The notes beneath the pieces were generated by a model that did no database searches, was not told the DNA's origin, and saw only the letters and a list, made by a program, of their open reading frames with translations. From Micromonospora chokoriensis (lineage in GTDB: Bacteria > Actinomycetota > Actinomycetes > Mycobacteriales > Micromonosporaceae): 64,000 nt of DNA. The stretch spans positions 620,001-684,000 of the forward strand of contig NZ_LT607409.1 of assembly GCF_900091505.1 (NCBI RefSeq). The letters are read 5' to 3'. Made by a program: the position numbers and the translations under genes. Position 1 is the stretch's first letter. Every line of letters starts with the position of its first letter. Shown in pieces: positions 8,388-18,831 of the stretch.

Positions 8388-8969
8388 TCATGTCGCCGGT
8401 GGGAGGGTGACGTGACAGCCGACGATGTGATCGTCGACCATGCCGGTCGCCTGCATCAGGGCGTACGCCGTGGTCGGCCCGACGAACCGGAAGCCGCGCT
8501 TCTTGAGGGCCTTGGCCATCGCCGTCGACTCGGCGGTGATCGGCGCGAGCTCGGCGAACGAGGCGGGGCGGGTCGGCCGGCGCTCCGGCGCGAAGGACCA
8601 GAGCAGCGCGGACAGCCCTTCGGGCAGCTCCAGGGCGGCGCGGGCGTTGGCGATCGCCGCCTCGATCTTGGCCCGGTTGCGGACGATGCCGGCGTCGGCG
8701 AGCAGCCGGGTCACGTCGGCGTCGTCGTATTCGGCGACGGTCGGGATGTGGAACTCGTCGAAGGCCAGCCGGAACGCCGGACGTTTCCGCAGGATGGTCA
8801 ACCAGGACAGCCCGGACTGGAACGCCTCCAGCGTCATCCGCTCGTAGAGCGCGTCGTCGCCGTGCAGCGGCCGGCCCCACTCGGTGTCGTGGTAGACGGC
8901 GTAGTCCGGGGTGCTCGACCCCCACGCGCAGCGAGCCAGCCCGTCGACACCGATCACCAGGTCCGTCAC
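8388..8969 (-). CDS. tag: DNA-3-methyladenine glycosylase I
   Basis: Base-excision repair enzyme removing 3-methyladenine. The family core is clear: RCAWGSSTPDYAVYHDTEWG near the N-terminus, FQSGLSWLTILRKRPAFR (helix-hairpin-helix region with the conserved Trp) and the end GMVDDHIVGCH, where Cys/His belong to the zinc snap. Length (193 aa) is typical. GTG at 8969 places the first conserved Cys ~13 residues in; a GTG at 8999 in the same frame would add ten residues. Synteny with folP2 and DUF3117 matches the mycobacterial tagA region. Confidence 0.93.
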   Translation of the reverse strand: MTDLVIGVDGLARCAWGSSTPDYAVYHDTEWGRPLHGDDALYERMTLEAFQSGLSWLTILRKRPAFRLAFDEFHIPTVAEYDDADVTRLLADAGIVRNRAKIEAAIANARAALELPEGLSALLWSFAPERRPTRPASFAELAPITAESTAMAKALKKRGFRFVGPTTAYALMQATGMVDDHIVGCHVTLPPAT

Positions 8970-9044
8970 CTCGTACACGCTAGGGCACGGCACCGACACC
9001 CCACTGCCGCCTGCCGCCCATGGCGCTTGCCGGCGGCCGGTGGG

Positions 9045-9542
9045 TCAGGGCAGCCGGCCCTGCTCGACGAGACGGGCGAACCTCTTCAGCGCCTGGGTGA
9101 GACCGATCTTGGAACCCGGCCAGAGCAGCGGCCAGGCCACCCGACCGGCCCGACCACCGGGCAGGTGGAACCATTCGTGCCAGACCACCTGGGTGCGGGC
9201 GCGACCCAGCTGGGTGCAGCGCAGCACCCCGGGGCCGCGCAGCAACTGACCATGGTGCACCACGCCGATCTCGTACGGTTCGTCGACGCGTACCACTCGC
9301 ATCTCGTCGCGCAGCGTGGCCCGGCCGAGCGCGGTCACCGCCTCGATCCGGCTGCCCTCACGCCCGTTGCCCTCCACCACCCGCACCCGGGTGAACGGAA
9401 TCCAGTCGGACTGGCGTTCCCAGGCGAGCAACGCGGCGAAGACCTGCTCCGCCGGGGCGTCGACGATCACCGTTGCGGTCACCTCACCGGCGCCGGGTTG
9501 GGCCGCCTCCCGAAGATCGTCAACGTCTCCGGGGTCGGTCAC
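9045..9542 (-). CDS. SRPBCC family protein (polyketide cyclase/START-like)
   Basis: 165 residues with the helix-grip pattern: ATVIVDAPAEQVFAALLAWE at the N-terminal strand-helix, followed by beta-strands and the long C-terminal helix GSKIGLTQALKRFARLVEQ. Such proteins bind hydrophobic ligands or act as cyclases; no substrate can be inferred. The start overlaps the stop of the DivIVA-like gene by 4 nt, indicating translational coupling. Confidence 0.85.
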   Translation of the reverse strand: MTDPGDVDDLREAAQPGAGEVTATVIVDAPAEQVFAALLAWERQSDWIPFTRVRVVEGNGREGSRIEAVTALGRATLRDEMRVVRVDEPYEIGVVHHGQLLRGPGVLRCTQLGRARTQVVWHEWFHLPGGRAGRVAWPLLWPGSKIGLTQALKRFARLVEQGRLP

Positions 9543-10159
9543 GCCGTCTCCGACCGGACCACCGCGTCTCGCTGCCCGGCGCCGTCGGCCGGCGCTGCGT
9601 CGGTCTGCCCACGATCGGCCGGGTCACCGCCGGTGGGTGCCACGGCCGGCGCCACGCCGTCGGAATCCGCCGGGGACGCTGTGGCGGCGGGCAGCTCCGC
9701 CGCGCCGGCCGATCCGACCGGTGCCGAGCCGGAGCCGGCGTCGCCGTCCAGCGGCGCGTCCGCGCCCGGCCGCGGTGCCGCGTCGGCGTCCGTCACCCGG
9801 CTGGCGGACTGCTCGCGGGCCTGCCGCAGCGCGTCCGCGTCCTCGATGCGCCCCTCACGCAACGCGATGACCTCCGACTCCAGTACGCCGATCAGCTCGG
9901 ACTTGTAGCCGATGTCGTAGGCGGCGCGGCGCAACGCCTGATCGACCTGCGCCATCCGGTACCCGCGCAACCCGGTGTCGAAACGGACCGCCCCCACGTC
10001 GGATTCGCGCAGCGGTCGCGTGCCGGGCAACGCCACGGCCTGCGAATCCGGTTCGACGGCCACCAAGCCGGGATCACGGCCGCTGACCAGCACCGTCACG
10101 CCGAAGACGACCGCCGCGACAGTCAGTGCCACGACCAGGAGGAGCAGAAGCTGACCCAT
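9539..10159 (-). CDS. DivIVA-domain membrane protein
   Basis: 206 residues. An N-terminal transmembrane helix (MGQLLLLLVVALTVAAVVFG) is followed by a DivIVA-type motif, VRFDTGLRGYRMAQVDQALR (about residues 55-75), and a coiled-coil-prone helix ending near EGRIEDADALRQAR. The tail is long, Ala/Pro/Gly-rich and low complexity. DivIVA-domain proteins localise to poles or curved membranes. It corresponds in position to Rv1209 of M. tuberculosis. It is coupled to the SRPBCC gene downstream and diverges from folP2. Confidence 0.87.
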   Translation of the reverse strand: MGQLLLLLVVALTVAAVVFGVTVLVSGRDPGLVAVEPDSQAVALPGTRPLRESDVGAVRFDTGLRGYRMAQVDQALRRAAYDIGYKSELIGVLESEVIALREGRIEDADALRQAREQSASRVTDADAAPRPGADAPLDGDAGSGSAPVGSAGAAELPAATASPADSDGVAPAVAPTGGDPADRGQTDAAPADGAGQRDAVVRSETA

Positions 10160-10313
10160 GCACTGATCGTGGCACGGCAGACGGCCGGGAGCGACCCCGC
10201 CACCCGTCCCGATCATGATCTGTGCCGACGCCCGCCCACAGTTCCCCTCCGACGACCGACTAGCGTCGGGTTCGGCCGCCGCGGGCGACGGCGCGGACTC
10301 TCAGGAGGCGGGC

Positions 10314-11183
10314 ATGGCGGGGGCGCTTCGACTGGGTGGGCGCACGTTCGCCCCCGGCGAGCTGGTCGTGATGGCGATCGTCAACCGCACACCCGACTCG
10401 TTCTTCGACCGGGGCGCCACCTTCGCCGCCGACACCGCGCTGCGCGCGGTCGAGCGGGCCGTGGACGAGGGTGCGGCCATCATCGACATCGGCGGCGTCA
10501 AGGCCGGCCCCGGCGACGACGTCGACGTCGCCGAGGAGATCCGACGCACCGTGGACACCATCGCCGCCGTCCGGGCCGCGTTTCCGGACGTGGTGATCTC
10601 CATCGACACCTGGCGCGCCGAGGTGGCGACGGAGGCCGTGGCCGCCGGCGCCGACCTGCTCAACGACACCTGGTCGGGCGCCGACCCGGCGCTGGCCCGG
10701 GTGGCCGCGCGGACCGGCGCGGGGCTGGTCTGCTCGCATGCCGGCGGCCTGGTCCCGCGGACCCGGCCGCACCGGGCGGCCTTCGACGACGTGGTCGCCG
10801 ACGTGGTCGCGACGGTGACCGGGCTCGCCGAGCGCGCTGTCGCGGAGGGGGTACGCCCCGACGGGATCCTCGTCGACCCGGCACACGACTTCGGCAAGAA
10901 CACCCGGCACTCCCTGGAGATCACCCGCCGGTTGGACGAGTTGACCGCGACCGGCTGGCCGGTGCTGGTGGCGCTCTCCAACAAGGACTTCGTCGGTGAG
11001 ACGTTGGACCTGCCGGTGGCCGAACGCCTGGAGGGGACGCTCGCCGCGACGGCGGTGTCGGCCTGGCTGGGCGCTCGGGTCTTCCGGGCCCACCAGGTCG
11101 GCCCGACCCGTCGGGTGCTGGACATGGTGGCCTCGATCCGGGGTGACCGCCCGCCGGCGACGACCCGCCGGGGCCTGGCCTGA
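10314..11183 (+). CDS. folP2: Dihydropteroate synthase-like protein (FolP2 type)
   Basis: 289 residues, TIM-barrel DHPS family. It has VMAIVNRTPDSFFDRG in place of the usual G-V-L-N-V-T-P-D-S-F-S-D-G-G signature, IIDIGGVKAGPG for the pterin-binding loop, SIDTW and LVDPAHDFGKN. Signature positions are altered compared with canonical folate-pathway DHPS, as in M. tuberculosis FolP2 (Rv1207), reported not to have DHPS activity. Its role is therefore uncertain. The ATG follows a strong GGAGG. Unlike in mycobacteria, no gpgS gene lies next to it on the DivIVA side. Confidence 0.88.
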   Translation: MAGALRLGGRTFAPGELVVMAIVNRTPDSFFDRGATFAADTALRAVERAVDEGAAIIDIGGVKAGPGDDVDVAEEIRRTVDTIAAVRAAFPDVVISIDTWRAEVATEAVAAGADLLNDTWSGADPALARVAARTGAGLVCSHAGGLVPRTRPHRAAFDDVVADVVATVTGLAERAVAEGVRPDGILVDPAHDFGKNTRHSLEITRRLDELTATGWPVLVALSNKDFVGETLDLPVAERLEGTLAATAVSAWLGARVFRAHQVGPTRRVLDMVASIRGDRPPATTRRGLA

Positions 11184-11250
11184 CTGTCGAGCGCGGTCAC
11201 CGACCGCGAACGGCCGGGCCGACCGGCACGATCGCCGGAGGTCGCGACGC

Positions 11251-11628
11251 TCAGGTCCAGCGGAGGATGTTCCTGCGCCAGGCGTAGAGGATGCCGAGCG
11301 CGAGCACCGCCACGAACACCGCCATCTCCACCACCGTCACCAGACCGAAGCCCGGCCGGTCGAAGACCACCGCCCAGGGGAAGAGGAACACCGCCTCGAC
11401 CGCGAACAGCACGTACAGGTAGGCGTAGACGTAGTAGCGGATCTGCATCTGCGCCCAGTCCGCACCGACCGGGTCGAGCCCGCACTCGTAGCTGGCCCGC
11501 TTGCCGGGCGGGTCGGCCGGACGGGCAGGACGTAACACCCGGTTGGCCGAGAACGCCGTAACGAAGAACAGGACGCTGGCGAGCAGCAAGAGCCCGAGCG
11601 TCGCGTACGAGCCCAGGTATCCGGTCAC
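11251..11628 (-). CDS. nuoA: NADH-quinone oxidoreductase subunit A
   Basis: 125 residues with three predicted membrane helices and the NuoA hallmark KRASYECGLDPVG followed by QIRYYVYAYLYVLFAVEAVF. NuoA is a membrane subunit of complex I. It is isolated here: the downstream neighbour is convergent folP2 and no other nuo genes follow. It may be a second, stray copy, or its partners may lie elsewhere. Confidence 0.92.
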   Translation of the reverse strand: MTGYLGSYATLGLLLLASVLFFVTAFSANRVLRPARPADPPGKRASYECGLDPVGADWAQMQIRYYVYAYLYVLFAVEAVFLFPWAVVFDRPGFGLVTVVEMAVFVAVLALGILYAWRRNILRWT

Positions 11629-11758
11629 AGTTCGGGAGCCTACCGCCCGGCCGGAAGTGCCGTCCCGAACACGTTACGGATTTGTTTCCAGATGGGACTA
11701 GTGCACCGAGGCAACTGTTACCGAATACTGGACCCCCACCCATGGCACCGGAGGACAG

Positions 11759-13156
11759 ATGGCCCGCCTGAAGGCATCGCCCGGTCTCCGGGCCGAGGGG
11801 CGGCGTACCGCACCCTGGCTGGCGACCGCGCTCGCGCTCGGCCTGCTCACGGCGCTCGCCGTGGGGCCGGCCTGGGCCAACGCGGCGACGCCGGACCCGA
11901 CGGTGACCACCGGTCCGGTCAGCGAACCCGAGGCCACCACGTCCGAGGAGCCACCCCCGACCGAGGGGCCGACCGATCCGGTGCCGACCGAACCGGCGCC
12001 CGAGACCACCGCTCCCGCTCCGGAGACGACCCCACCGGCACCGGCGACCACCGCCCCTGACCTGCCGCCGGCACCGACCACCGCAGCGCCCGCTCCGGGC
12101 GGACCGACCACGGGGGCGCCTCCCGTGCCGTCGGCGCCTCCGGTCCGCCCGCCCGCCTCCGGTCCGGTGCCGCCGCCGAGTCCACTGGGCGTCCAGGTCA
12201 CCACCCAGGACGTCGCCCTGCGCGAGGCGTACTGGAACACGGCGAGCACTGCCACCACGTTGCAGGTCACCGTCCACAACACCGGCACGACGACGGAGCG
12301 GATCCGCCTCTCGTACCGGCTGCCGGCCGGGCTCTCCGACGCCGGGACGAAGGGCTGCGCCGCCGCCGGCGCCGGCACGTACGGCTGTGGGGCCTGGACA
12401 GCCGAGGCGGGCGCGCGCTTCAGCGCGCTGATCCGCCTGCGTGTCGACGGCGACGCGTGGAGGCGGATGCCGCTCGCCGGCTCGGTCCAGGTCGTCGCCG
12501 ACGCGCCGGGGCGACCCGGGGAGGCGTCCGACGACCAGGGCTTCGCCGTGCTCTTCCCGCCCGGTCCACCGGTGCCCGGGATCGCCCTCGCGGCCGACGA
12601 GGTGACGTTCGACATCAGCGGTGCCGCCAGCACCCTCGCGCTCCGGTTGGGCAACACCGGGTCGGTGGACGCCGCCGGCCGGGTGGAGGTCGTCCTGCCG
12701 GCCGGGGTGACGGTGCCGACTCCACCGGACGGCTGCGTGGTGGTCGACCCGACCCGGACCCGCTGCGACGCGGGCGTGGTGGCGGCGGGCCGGACCGCCG
12801 AGGTGCGGTTGCCGGTCGAGGCGACGCCGGAGGCCCAGCGGGAAGCACCGTTGTCGGGCGCGGTGATCGGTCAACTCGACCCGCGCAGTGGAGCCACCCG
12901 CCAGGTGCAGATGAGCTTCCGGATCACCGCGGCGGCCGCGCTGGCCACACCGGTGGTCTCGCCGCCCGCGCCGACCGGCTCCCAGGGCGTACTCCCGGGG
13001 GGTGCCGCCGGCGACGGTGGCGGGACGACCCCGGTGCAGCGCACCGCGATCATCCTGATCGTGGTCTCGGCGCTGCTGGTGGTGCTCGCCCTCACGCTGG
13101 CCACCACCCTGCTGCGTCGCCGGCTCAACGGGCCGGTGCCCGACCCGGCCGACTGA
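11759..13156 (+). CDS. Secreted surface protein with Pro/Thr-rich stalk and C-terminal membrane anchor
   Basis: 465 residues. N-terminal signal peptide (WLATALALGLLTALAVGPAW) ending near AWANA. Residues ~43-150 are an extended Pro/Thr/Ala/Glu-rich stalk with repeated T-T-x-P-A-P-type units. Two immunoglobulin-like or DUF11-like beta domains follow (LQVTVHNTGTTTERIRLSYR; LALRLGNTGSVDAAGRVEV), each with a paired-cysteine loop. A Gly-rich linker precedes a single transmembrane helix (TAIILIVVSALLVVLALTL) and a short basic tail. There is no LPxTG motif before the helix, so it looks membrane-anchored. Function unknown. Confidence 0.85.
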   Translation: MARLKASPGLRAEGRRTAPWLATALALGLLTALAVGPAWANAATPDPTVTTGPVSEPEATTSEEPPPTEGPTDPVPTEPAPETTAPAPETTPPAPATTAPDLPPAPTTAAPAPGGPTTGAPPVPSAPPVRPPASGPVPPPSPLGVQVTTQDVALREAYWNTASTATTLQVTVHNTGTTTERIRLSYRLPAGLSDAGTKGCAAAGAGTYGCGAWTAEAGARFSALIRLRVDGDAWRRMPLAGSVQVVADAPGRPGEASDDQGFAVLFPPGPPVPGIALAADEVTFDISGAASTLALRLGNTGSVDAAGRVEVVLPAGVTVPTPPDGCVVVDPTRTRCDAGVVAAGRTAEVRLPVEATPEAQREAPLSGAVIGQLDPRSGATRQVQMSFRITAAAALATPVVSPPAPTGSQGVLPGGAAGDGGGTTPVQRTAIILIVVSALLVVLALTLATTLLRRRLNGPVPDPAD

Positions 13157-13164
13157 CCGACGGG

Positions 13165-13195
13165 GGTGGCCCCGGCCGAGCGGGACGGGGCCGCC
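13165..13195 (+). terminator. Terminator-like hairpin after the surface protein gene
   Basis: 10-bp stem GGTGGCCCCG/CGGGGCCGCC (one G-T pair) with an 11-nt loop, 8 nt after the stop codon. No T-run follows, as is common in high-GC actinobacteria. Confidence 0.55.
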
Positions 13196-13396
13196 GGAGC
13201 GATCCGGTGGTGATCTGAATTACGGCGGCCGGGGCGTAAGCCCGCAAATTGGGTCAATACTCCATCGAGTCTGATCCCAGTCGGCGGACCTCCGGGGATT
13301 GTTAGGGCTCCCTTAGAAGTAGGCTCTGAGGTGAGGTACGACAACGGCCGGACCAGCCTGGGGCGGTGCGGTGAGACGTTGCGTCGAGGAGGTTCC

Positions 13397-15284
13397 GTGG
13401 CCGGGCAAGGCGAGAGCCCCGCAGTCGCGAACGAAGGTGGCACAGTGACCAAGCAGATCCGTCAACTCGACCGCGTGGTCATCCGGTTCGCCGGTGACTC
13501 CGGCGACGGCATGCAGTTGACCGGCGACCGGTTCACCTCGGAGACGGCGCAGCTCGGCAACGACATCTCCACACTGCCAAACTTCCCCGCCGAGATCCGT
13601 GCCCCCGCCGGCACCCTGCCCGGTGTGTCGAGCTTCCAGGTGCACTTCGCCGACTACGACATCCTCACCCCGGGCGACGCGCCCAACGTGCTGGTGGCGA
13701 TGAACCCGGCGGCCCTCAAGGCCAACCTGGCCGACCTTCCGCGCGGCGCGGACATCATCGTCAACACCGACGAGTTCACCAAGCGCAACCTCGCCAAGGT
13801 CGGCTACCAGACCAGTCCTCTGGACGACGAGTCGCTCGCCGGCTACGTCGTGCACCCGGTGGCGCTGACCTCGATGACCGTCGGTGCGCTCGCCGCGTTC
13901 GAGGTGTCCAAGAAGGACGCCGAGCGGTCGAAGAACATGTTCGCCCTCGGGTTGCTCTCCTGGATGTACTCCCGGCCCTACGAGTCGACGCTGCGCTTCC
14001 TGGAGCGCAAGTTCGCGTCCCGTCCGGAGCTGGTCGCGGCGAACGTCGCCGCCTTCAAGGCCGGTTGGAACTTCGGCGAGACCACCGAGGACTTCGCGGT
14101 CCGCTACGAGGTCAAGCCGGCCAAGATGAAGCCGGGCAACTACCGCAACATCACCGGCAACGCGGCGCTGTCGTTGGGGCTGGTCGCCGCCGGCGTCCGG
14201 TCCGGGCTGCCGGTCTTCCTGGGCGCTTACCCGATCACGCCCGCGTCGGACATCCTGCACGAGCTGAGCAAGCACAAGCGTTTCGGTGTCCTCACCATGC
14301 AGGCCGAGGACGAGATCGCCGCTGTCGGCGCGGCGCTGGGAGCGTCGTACGGCGGTTCGCTCGGCGTGACCACCACCAGCGGCCCCGGCGTGGCCCTCAA
14401 GAGCGAGACGATCTCGCTGGCGGTCGCGTTGGAGCTGCCGCTGGTGATCGTGGACGTGCAGCGCGCCGGCCCGTCGACCGGCATGCCGACCAAGACCGAG
14501 CAGGCCGACCTCAACATGGCGCTGTTCGGTCGGCACGGCGAGGCGCCGGTAGCGGTCATCGCGCCCCGCTCACCGTCGGACTGCTTCTTCGCGGCGCTAG
14601 AGGCGGCCCGGATCGCTCTGACCTACCGCACGCCGGTGATCCTGCTGTCCGACAACTACGTCGCCAACGGCTCGGAGCCGTGGCTGCTGCCCGACGTGGA
14701 GTCGCTGCCCGACCTACGGGTCGAGTTCGCCACCAGGCCCAACGGCGAGGACGGCACCACCTTCCTGCCCTACCTGCGCGATCCGGAGACCCTGGCCCGC
14801 CCCTGGGCGATCCCCGGCACCCCCGGGCTGGAACACCGCATCGGCGGTCTGGAGAAGGCCGACAAGACCGGGGACATCTCCTACGACCCGGCCAACCACG
14901 ACTTCATGGTGCGCACCCGCGCCGCCCGGATCGAGACGATCCCGGTGCCCGACATCGAGGTGGAGGACCCGGACGGCGACGCCCGGGTGCTGGTCCTCGG
15001 GTGGGGCTCCACGTACGGGCCGATCGGCGCCGCCTGCCGCGGAGTACGCCAGCGCGGGCTGTCCGTCGCCCAGGCGCACCTGCGGCACCTGGCCCCGATG
15101 CCGGCCAACCTCGGTGAGGTGCTGCGCTCGTACGACAAGGTGGTCATCCCGGAGATGAACCTGGGTCAGCTCGCCCACGTCATCCGGGCCCGCTACCTGG
15201 TCGACGCGATCAGCTACAACCAGGTCCGCGGTCTTCCGTTCACGGCCGCCGAGCTGGAGACGACGCTGGAAGAGGTCCTGAAGA

Positions 15285-15292
<8 letters not shown>
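13397..15292 (+). CDS. korA: 2-oxoacid:ferredoxin oxidoreductase subunit alpha (KorA)
   Basis: 631 residues, the fused gamma-alpha form found in actinobacteria. The N-terminal gamma domain opens RVVIRFAGDSGDGMQLTGDR. The alpha domain begins near residue 275 (GAYPITPASDILHELSKHK), with QAEDEIAAVGAALGASYGG and TTTSGPG. KorAB oxidises 2-oxoglutarate (or pyruvate) to the acyl-CoA with ferredoxin as electron acceptor and can serve as an alternative TCA route. GTG at 13397 with GAGGAGG 4 nt upstream is preferred because related actinobacterial proteins have an N-terminal extension; GTG at 13445 is the alternative. korB overlaps the end by 8 nt. Confidence 0.93.
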
Positions 15293-16319
<1,027 letters not shown>

Positions 16320-16330
16320 TCAGCCGTTCC

Positions 16331-16375
16331 TGACGAGAGCGGCCGTCCCCGGTCCGGGGGCGGCCGCTCTCGTCA
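16331..16375. terminator. Bidirectional terminator between korB and azoR
   Basis: A perfect 15-bp outer stem (TGACGAGAGCGGCCG against its complement) with an inner CCCC/GGGG extension, located between two convergent genes. Confidence 0.8.
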
Positions 16376-16388
16376 TACCAGTGCGGAG

Positions 16389-17033
16389 TCAGCGCTGGGC
16401 GGAGGCCGGCAGCCAGAGGTTGTCGATCTCCTTCTCGGCCGCCGCGAGGCTCGCCTCGTGCAGCGGGATCAGCTCGGCCATCGCCGGCACCGACGGTGCC
16501 AGGGTCAGCTCGGCGCTGATGAACCGCGGCTGCAGGCCGGTCATCGACAGGCCGTGCGGAAGCCATGGCTCGGCGTGGTCCCAGCCGTTTCGTGGGGTGC
16601 CCTCGCCGTAGCCGCCACCTCGGGTGGCCAGCACCACGAACTCGCGGTCGCCGAGCAGGCCCTGCTGGGTCGTCGGGTCGTAGGCCAGCCCGGGCACGAT
16701 CAGGTGGTCGACCCAGGACTTGACGCTGCTGGGCGCGCCGAAGTTGTAGAGCGGCAGGCCGAGCAGCACCACGTCGGCCTGCTTGACCTCGTCGACCAGC
16801 CGCGCGCTGAGCTCCCAGGACTCGCGCTGCGCCGGGCTGTGCTGGTCCGGGGGCGTCATCCGGGCCAGGCCACCATCCGCGTCCAGGTGCGGCAGCGGGT
16901 CCTTGCCCAGATCTCGGTAGGCCACGGTGCCGTCCGGGTGAGCCGCGCGCCAGTTGGCGACGGCGCGGGCGGTGAGCTTCCGGCTGACCGACCAGTCACC
17001 CCGAATACTTGAGTCGATATGCAGCAGATGCAT
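16389..17033 (-). CDS. azoR: FMN-dependent NADH-azoreductase / flavodoxin-like oxidoreductase
   Basis: 214 residues of the AzoR/NQO flavodoxin-like fold. HIDSSIRGDWSVSRKLT near the N-terminus binds FMN phosphate, PLYNFGAPSSVKSWVDHL is the central signature, and VLATRGGGYGEG is the second flavin-contact loop. It reduces azo or quinone compounds with NAD(P)H. It diverges from a MarR regulator across an 82-nt gap, the classical arrangement for a quinone- or electrophile-inducible reductase controlled by a neighbouring MarR repressor. Confidence 0.88.
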   Translation of the reverse strand: MHLLHIDSSIRGDWSVSRKLTARAVANWRAAHPDGTVAYRDLGKDPLPHLDADGGLARMTPPDQHSPAQRESWELSARLVDEVKQADVVLLGLPLYNFGAPSSVKSWVDHLIVPGLAYDPTTQQGLLGDREFVVLATRGGGYGEGTPRNGWDHAEPWLPHGLSMTGLQPRFISAELTLAPSVPAMAELIPLHEASLAAAEKEIDNLWLPASAQR

Positions 17034-17115
17034 TATTCTTCCTCCAAGGATCGTATGTGCAGCACCAACTATTTATAGCAGGCCGATGTTCCTGAGAGTC
17101 GGTAGACTGGGTCAC
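17034..17115. promoter_or_regulatory. Divergent azoR/marR promoter region
   Basis: AT-rich 82-nt gap. It contains TATTTATAG-like -10 candidates, a short dyad CTAT-TT-ATAG (17068-17077), and on the azoR side a ribosome site (TCCTCC read on plus). The MarR protein probably binds here; no longer palindrome is visible. Confidence 0.45.
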
Positions 17116-17595
17116 ATGTCCGCGCAGCCGCTCGACACCTCGGAGCACCGCTCGGGCGCACTCCTGGACCACCTGGCCCGGCGCATGCGGCTGCGGTCGG
17201 AGTCGGTGCTGGCGCCGCTGGGGCTCCGCCCCCGGCACCTGGTCGCGCTCACCGTGCTGCGCGCCGGCGGCGGCACCGGTCAACAGGCGCTCGCCACCAT
17301 CCTGGAAATGGACAGCACCAACATCGTCGGGCTGCTCAACGACCTGGAGGCGAAGCAGCTGATCGAGCGGCGCCGCTCACCCGAGGACCGCCGCCGACAT
17401 GTCGTCGAGCTCACCGAAGACGGTGCGAAACGCCTCAGCGAGGCGGAATGCGCCCTCGCCGGCGCCGAGGACGAGGTGCTGGGGGCGCTGGGCCCCGACG
17501 AACGGGAGACGCTCTACGAGCTGCTCAGTCGGGCTTCCGCCGGCACGACCGTCAACTGCACCGAGACGATCTGCGCCGGGGACGAATCGCTCTGA
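17116..17595 (+). CDS. MarR family transcriptional regulator
   Basis: 159 residues with the winged-helix core: QQALATILEMDSTNIVGLLN is the recognition region and IERRRSPEDRRRHVVELTE is the MarR wing with its conserved D-x-R motif. MarR proteins are dimeric repressors released by small phenolics, quinones or thiol oxidation. A cysteine is present near the C-terminus (NCTETICAGD). It is divergent from azoR, which it most likely controls. The ATG was chosen for the usual helix 1 start; the frame continues upstream to 16954 without features. Confidence 0.88.
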   Translation: MSAQPLDTSEHRSGALLDHLARRMRLRSESVLAPLGLRPRHLVALTVLRAGGGTGQQALATILEMDSTNIVGLLNDLEAKQLIERRRSPEDRRRHVVELTEDGAKRLSEAECALAGAEDEVLGALGPDERETLYELLSRASAGTTVNCTETICAGDESL

Positions 17596-17641
17596 CCGCA
17601 GGCCGTCAAGGCCACCGCGACGCCAGAGCGGCGGATGACGA

Positions 17642-18655
17642 TCAGGCGGTCGTGGCCGACTGGGGGCGGTCGTCGCGTACGTGCACCAGCATGTCGCCCG
17701 TCTCGATCACCGCACCCGCGCGATCGGCCAGGGTGACCACCTTGCCCCGGCGCACCAGGGCGATCACCAGTGAGTCCAGCTCACGAGGCGAGCGGCCCAC
17801 CTCGTCCCGCTCCGCCGAGCGCATCGCCAGCGCCATGCCCTGCCCGGGCGTGAGCAGGTCCTCCACCACGTCGATCAGCGGCGGAGCCGAGGTGGACAGG
17901 CCGAGCAGCCGCCCCGCTGTCGCCGAGGAGACGATCACGTGGTGCGCGCCGCTCTGCTTGAGCAGCGGGGCGTTCTCCGCCTCCCGCGCCGCCGCGATGA
18001 TCCGGACCTGCCCGGCCGTGAGCTGCCGGACCGTCAACGCGACCAGGACCGACGCGTCGTCACTGTCGGTCGCGATGATCACGGCCTTCGCGGTCTTGAC
18101 GTGCGCCTCGTTCAACACCGACGACCGGGTCGCCGAACCCTCGATGGCCACCAGCCCGGCGGAGGTCGCCTGCCGCAACGCTGTGGCGCTGCGCTCCACC
18201 ACCACGATCCGGGAGCGGTCCAGACCGTTCTCCATCAGGGCGGACACCGCGCTGCGCCCCTTGGTGCCGTAGCCGCAGATGATGACGTGGTCCTTCACGG
18301 CTCTCCTCCACCGCGACAGGCGACGGCCGGTCCGGTACTGCTCGGTCAAGACTTCCAGGGTGGTGCCGACCAGGATGATCAGGAAGATCACTCGGGCCGG
18401 GGTGATGAAGAGGACGTTCACCAGCCGAGCCGACGGCGTCGCCGGGGTGATGTCCCCGTAACCGGTGGTCGAGAGCGACACGACCGCGTAGTAGAAGCAG
18501 TCGAGCAGGGTAAGGCCGTCCTCGTTGACGTCGCGGTAGCCGTCCCGGCCCAGGTAGACCGCGGCGACCACGGCCAGGACCAGGCCCAGGGCGGCGGCGA
18601 GCCGCAGGCTCAGCGCGCTCAGTGGGCCCCGACGTTGCGCGGGGAAATGGATCAC
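17642..18655 (-). CDS. Potassium channel protein with RCK (TrkA-N) domain
   Basis: 337 residues. Two transmembrane helices flank a pore loop with the selectivity filter TTGYGDITP. An RCK/TrkA-N Rossmann domain (HVIICGYGTKGRSAVSAL, GxGxxG-like) and a C-terminal TrkA-C-type segment with DMLVHVRDD follow. Such channels form tetramers gated by ligands binding the RCK ring. GTG at 18655 is preferred, placing the first helix ~15 residues in; an upstream start at 18721 would add a Cys/Gly-rich stretch that does not look real. Confidence 0.9.
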   Translation of the reverse strand: MIHFPAQRRGPLSALSLRLAAALGLVLAVVAAVYLGRDGYRDVNEDGLTLLDCFYYAVVSLSTTGYGDITPATPSARLVNVLFITPARVIFLIILVGTTLEVLTEQYRTGRRLSRWRRAVKDHVIICGYGTKGRSAVSALMENGLDRSRIVVVERSATALRQATSAGLVAIEGSATRSSVLNEAHVKTAKAVIIATDSDDASVLVALTVRQLTAGQVRIIAAAREAENAPLLKQSGAHHVIVSSATAGRLLGLSTSAPPLIDVVEDLLTPGQGMALAMRSAERDEVGRSPRELDSLVIALVRRGKVVTLADRAGAVIETGDMLVHVRDDRPQSATTA

Positions 18656-18831
18656 CGTCGAACCTGCTCCCCCGCCGTCGCCTGCACGCCCACAACATAG
18701 CCGGTACGACGCCAGCCGCACGTCCGGGTTGCGTCGGACGAAACAGCGCGGTCCCGCACGGGTCGGCCCGGACGGCCGGGGACAGGCATGATGAGGGTGT
18801 TCCCGACGACGACCGCGAAAGTGAGGCCGCC

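Noticed and set aside
10301..12874. Minus-strand open frame of 857 codons
   Set aside because: Spans folP2, nuoA and the surface protein gene on the opposite strand; Arg/Gly-rich without a fold, clearly a shadow.
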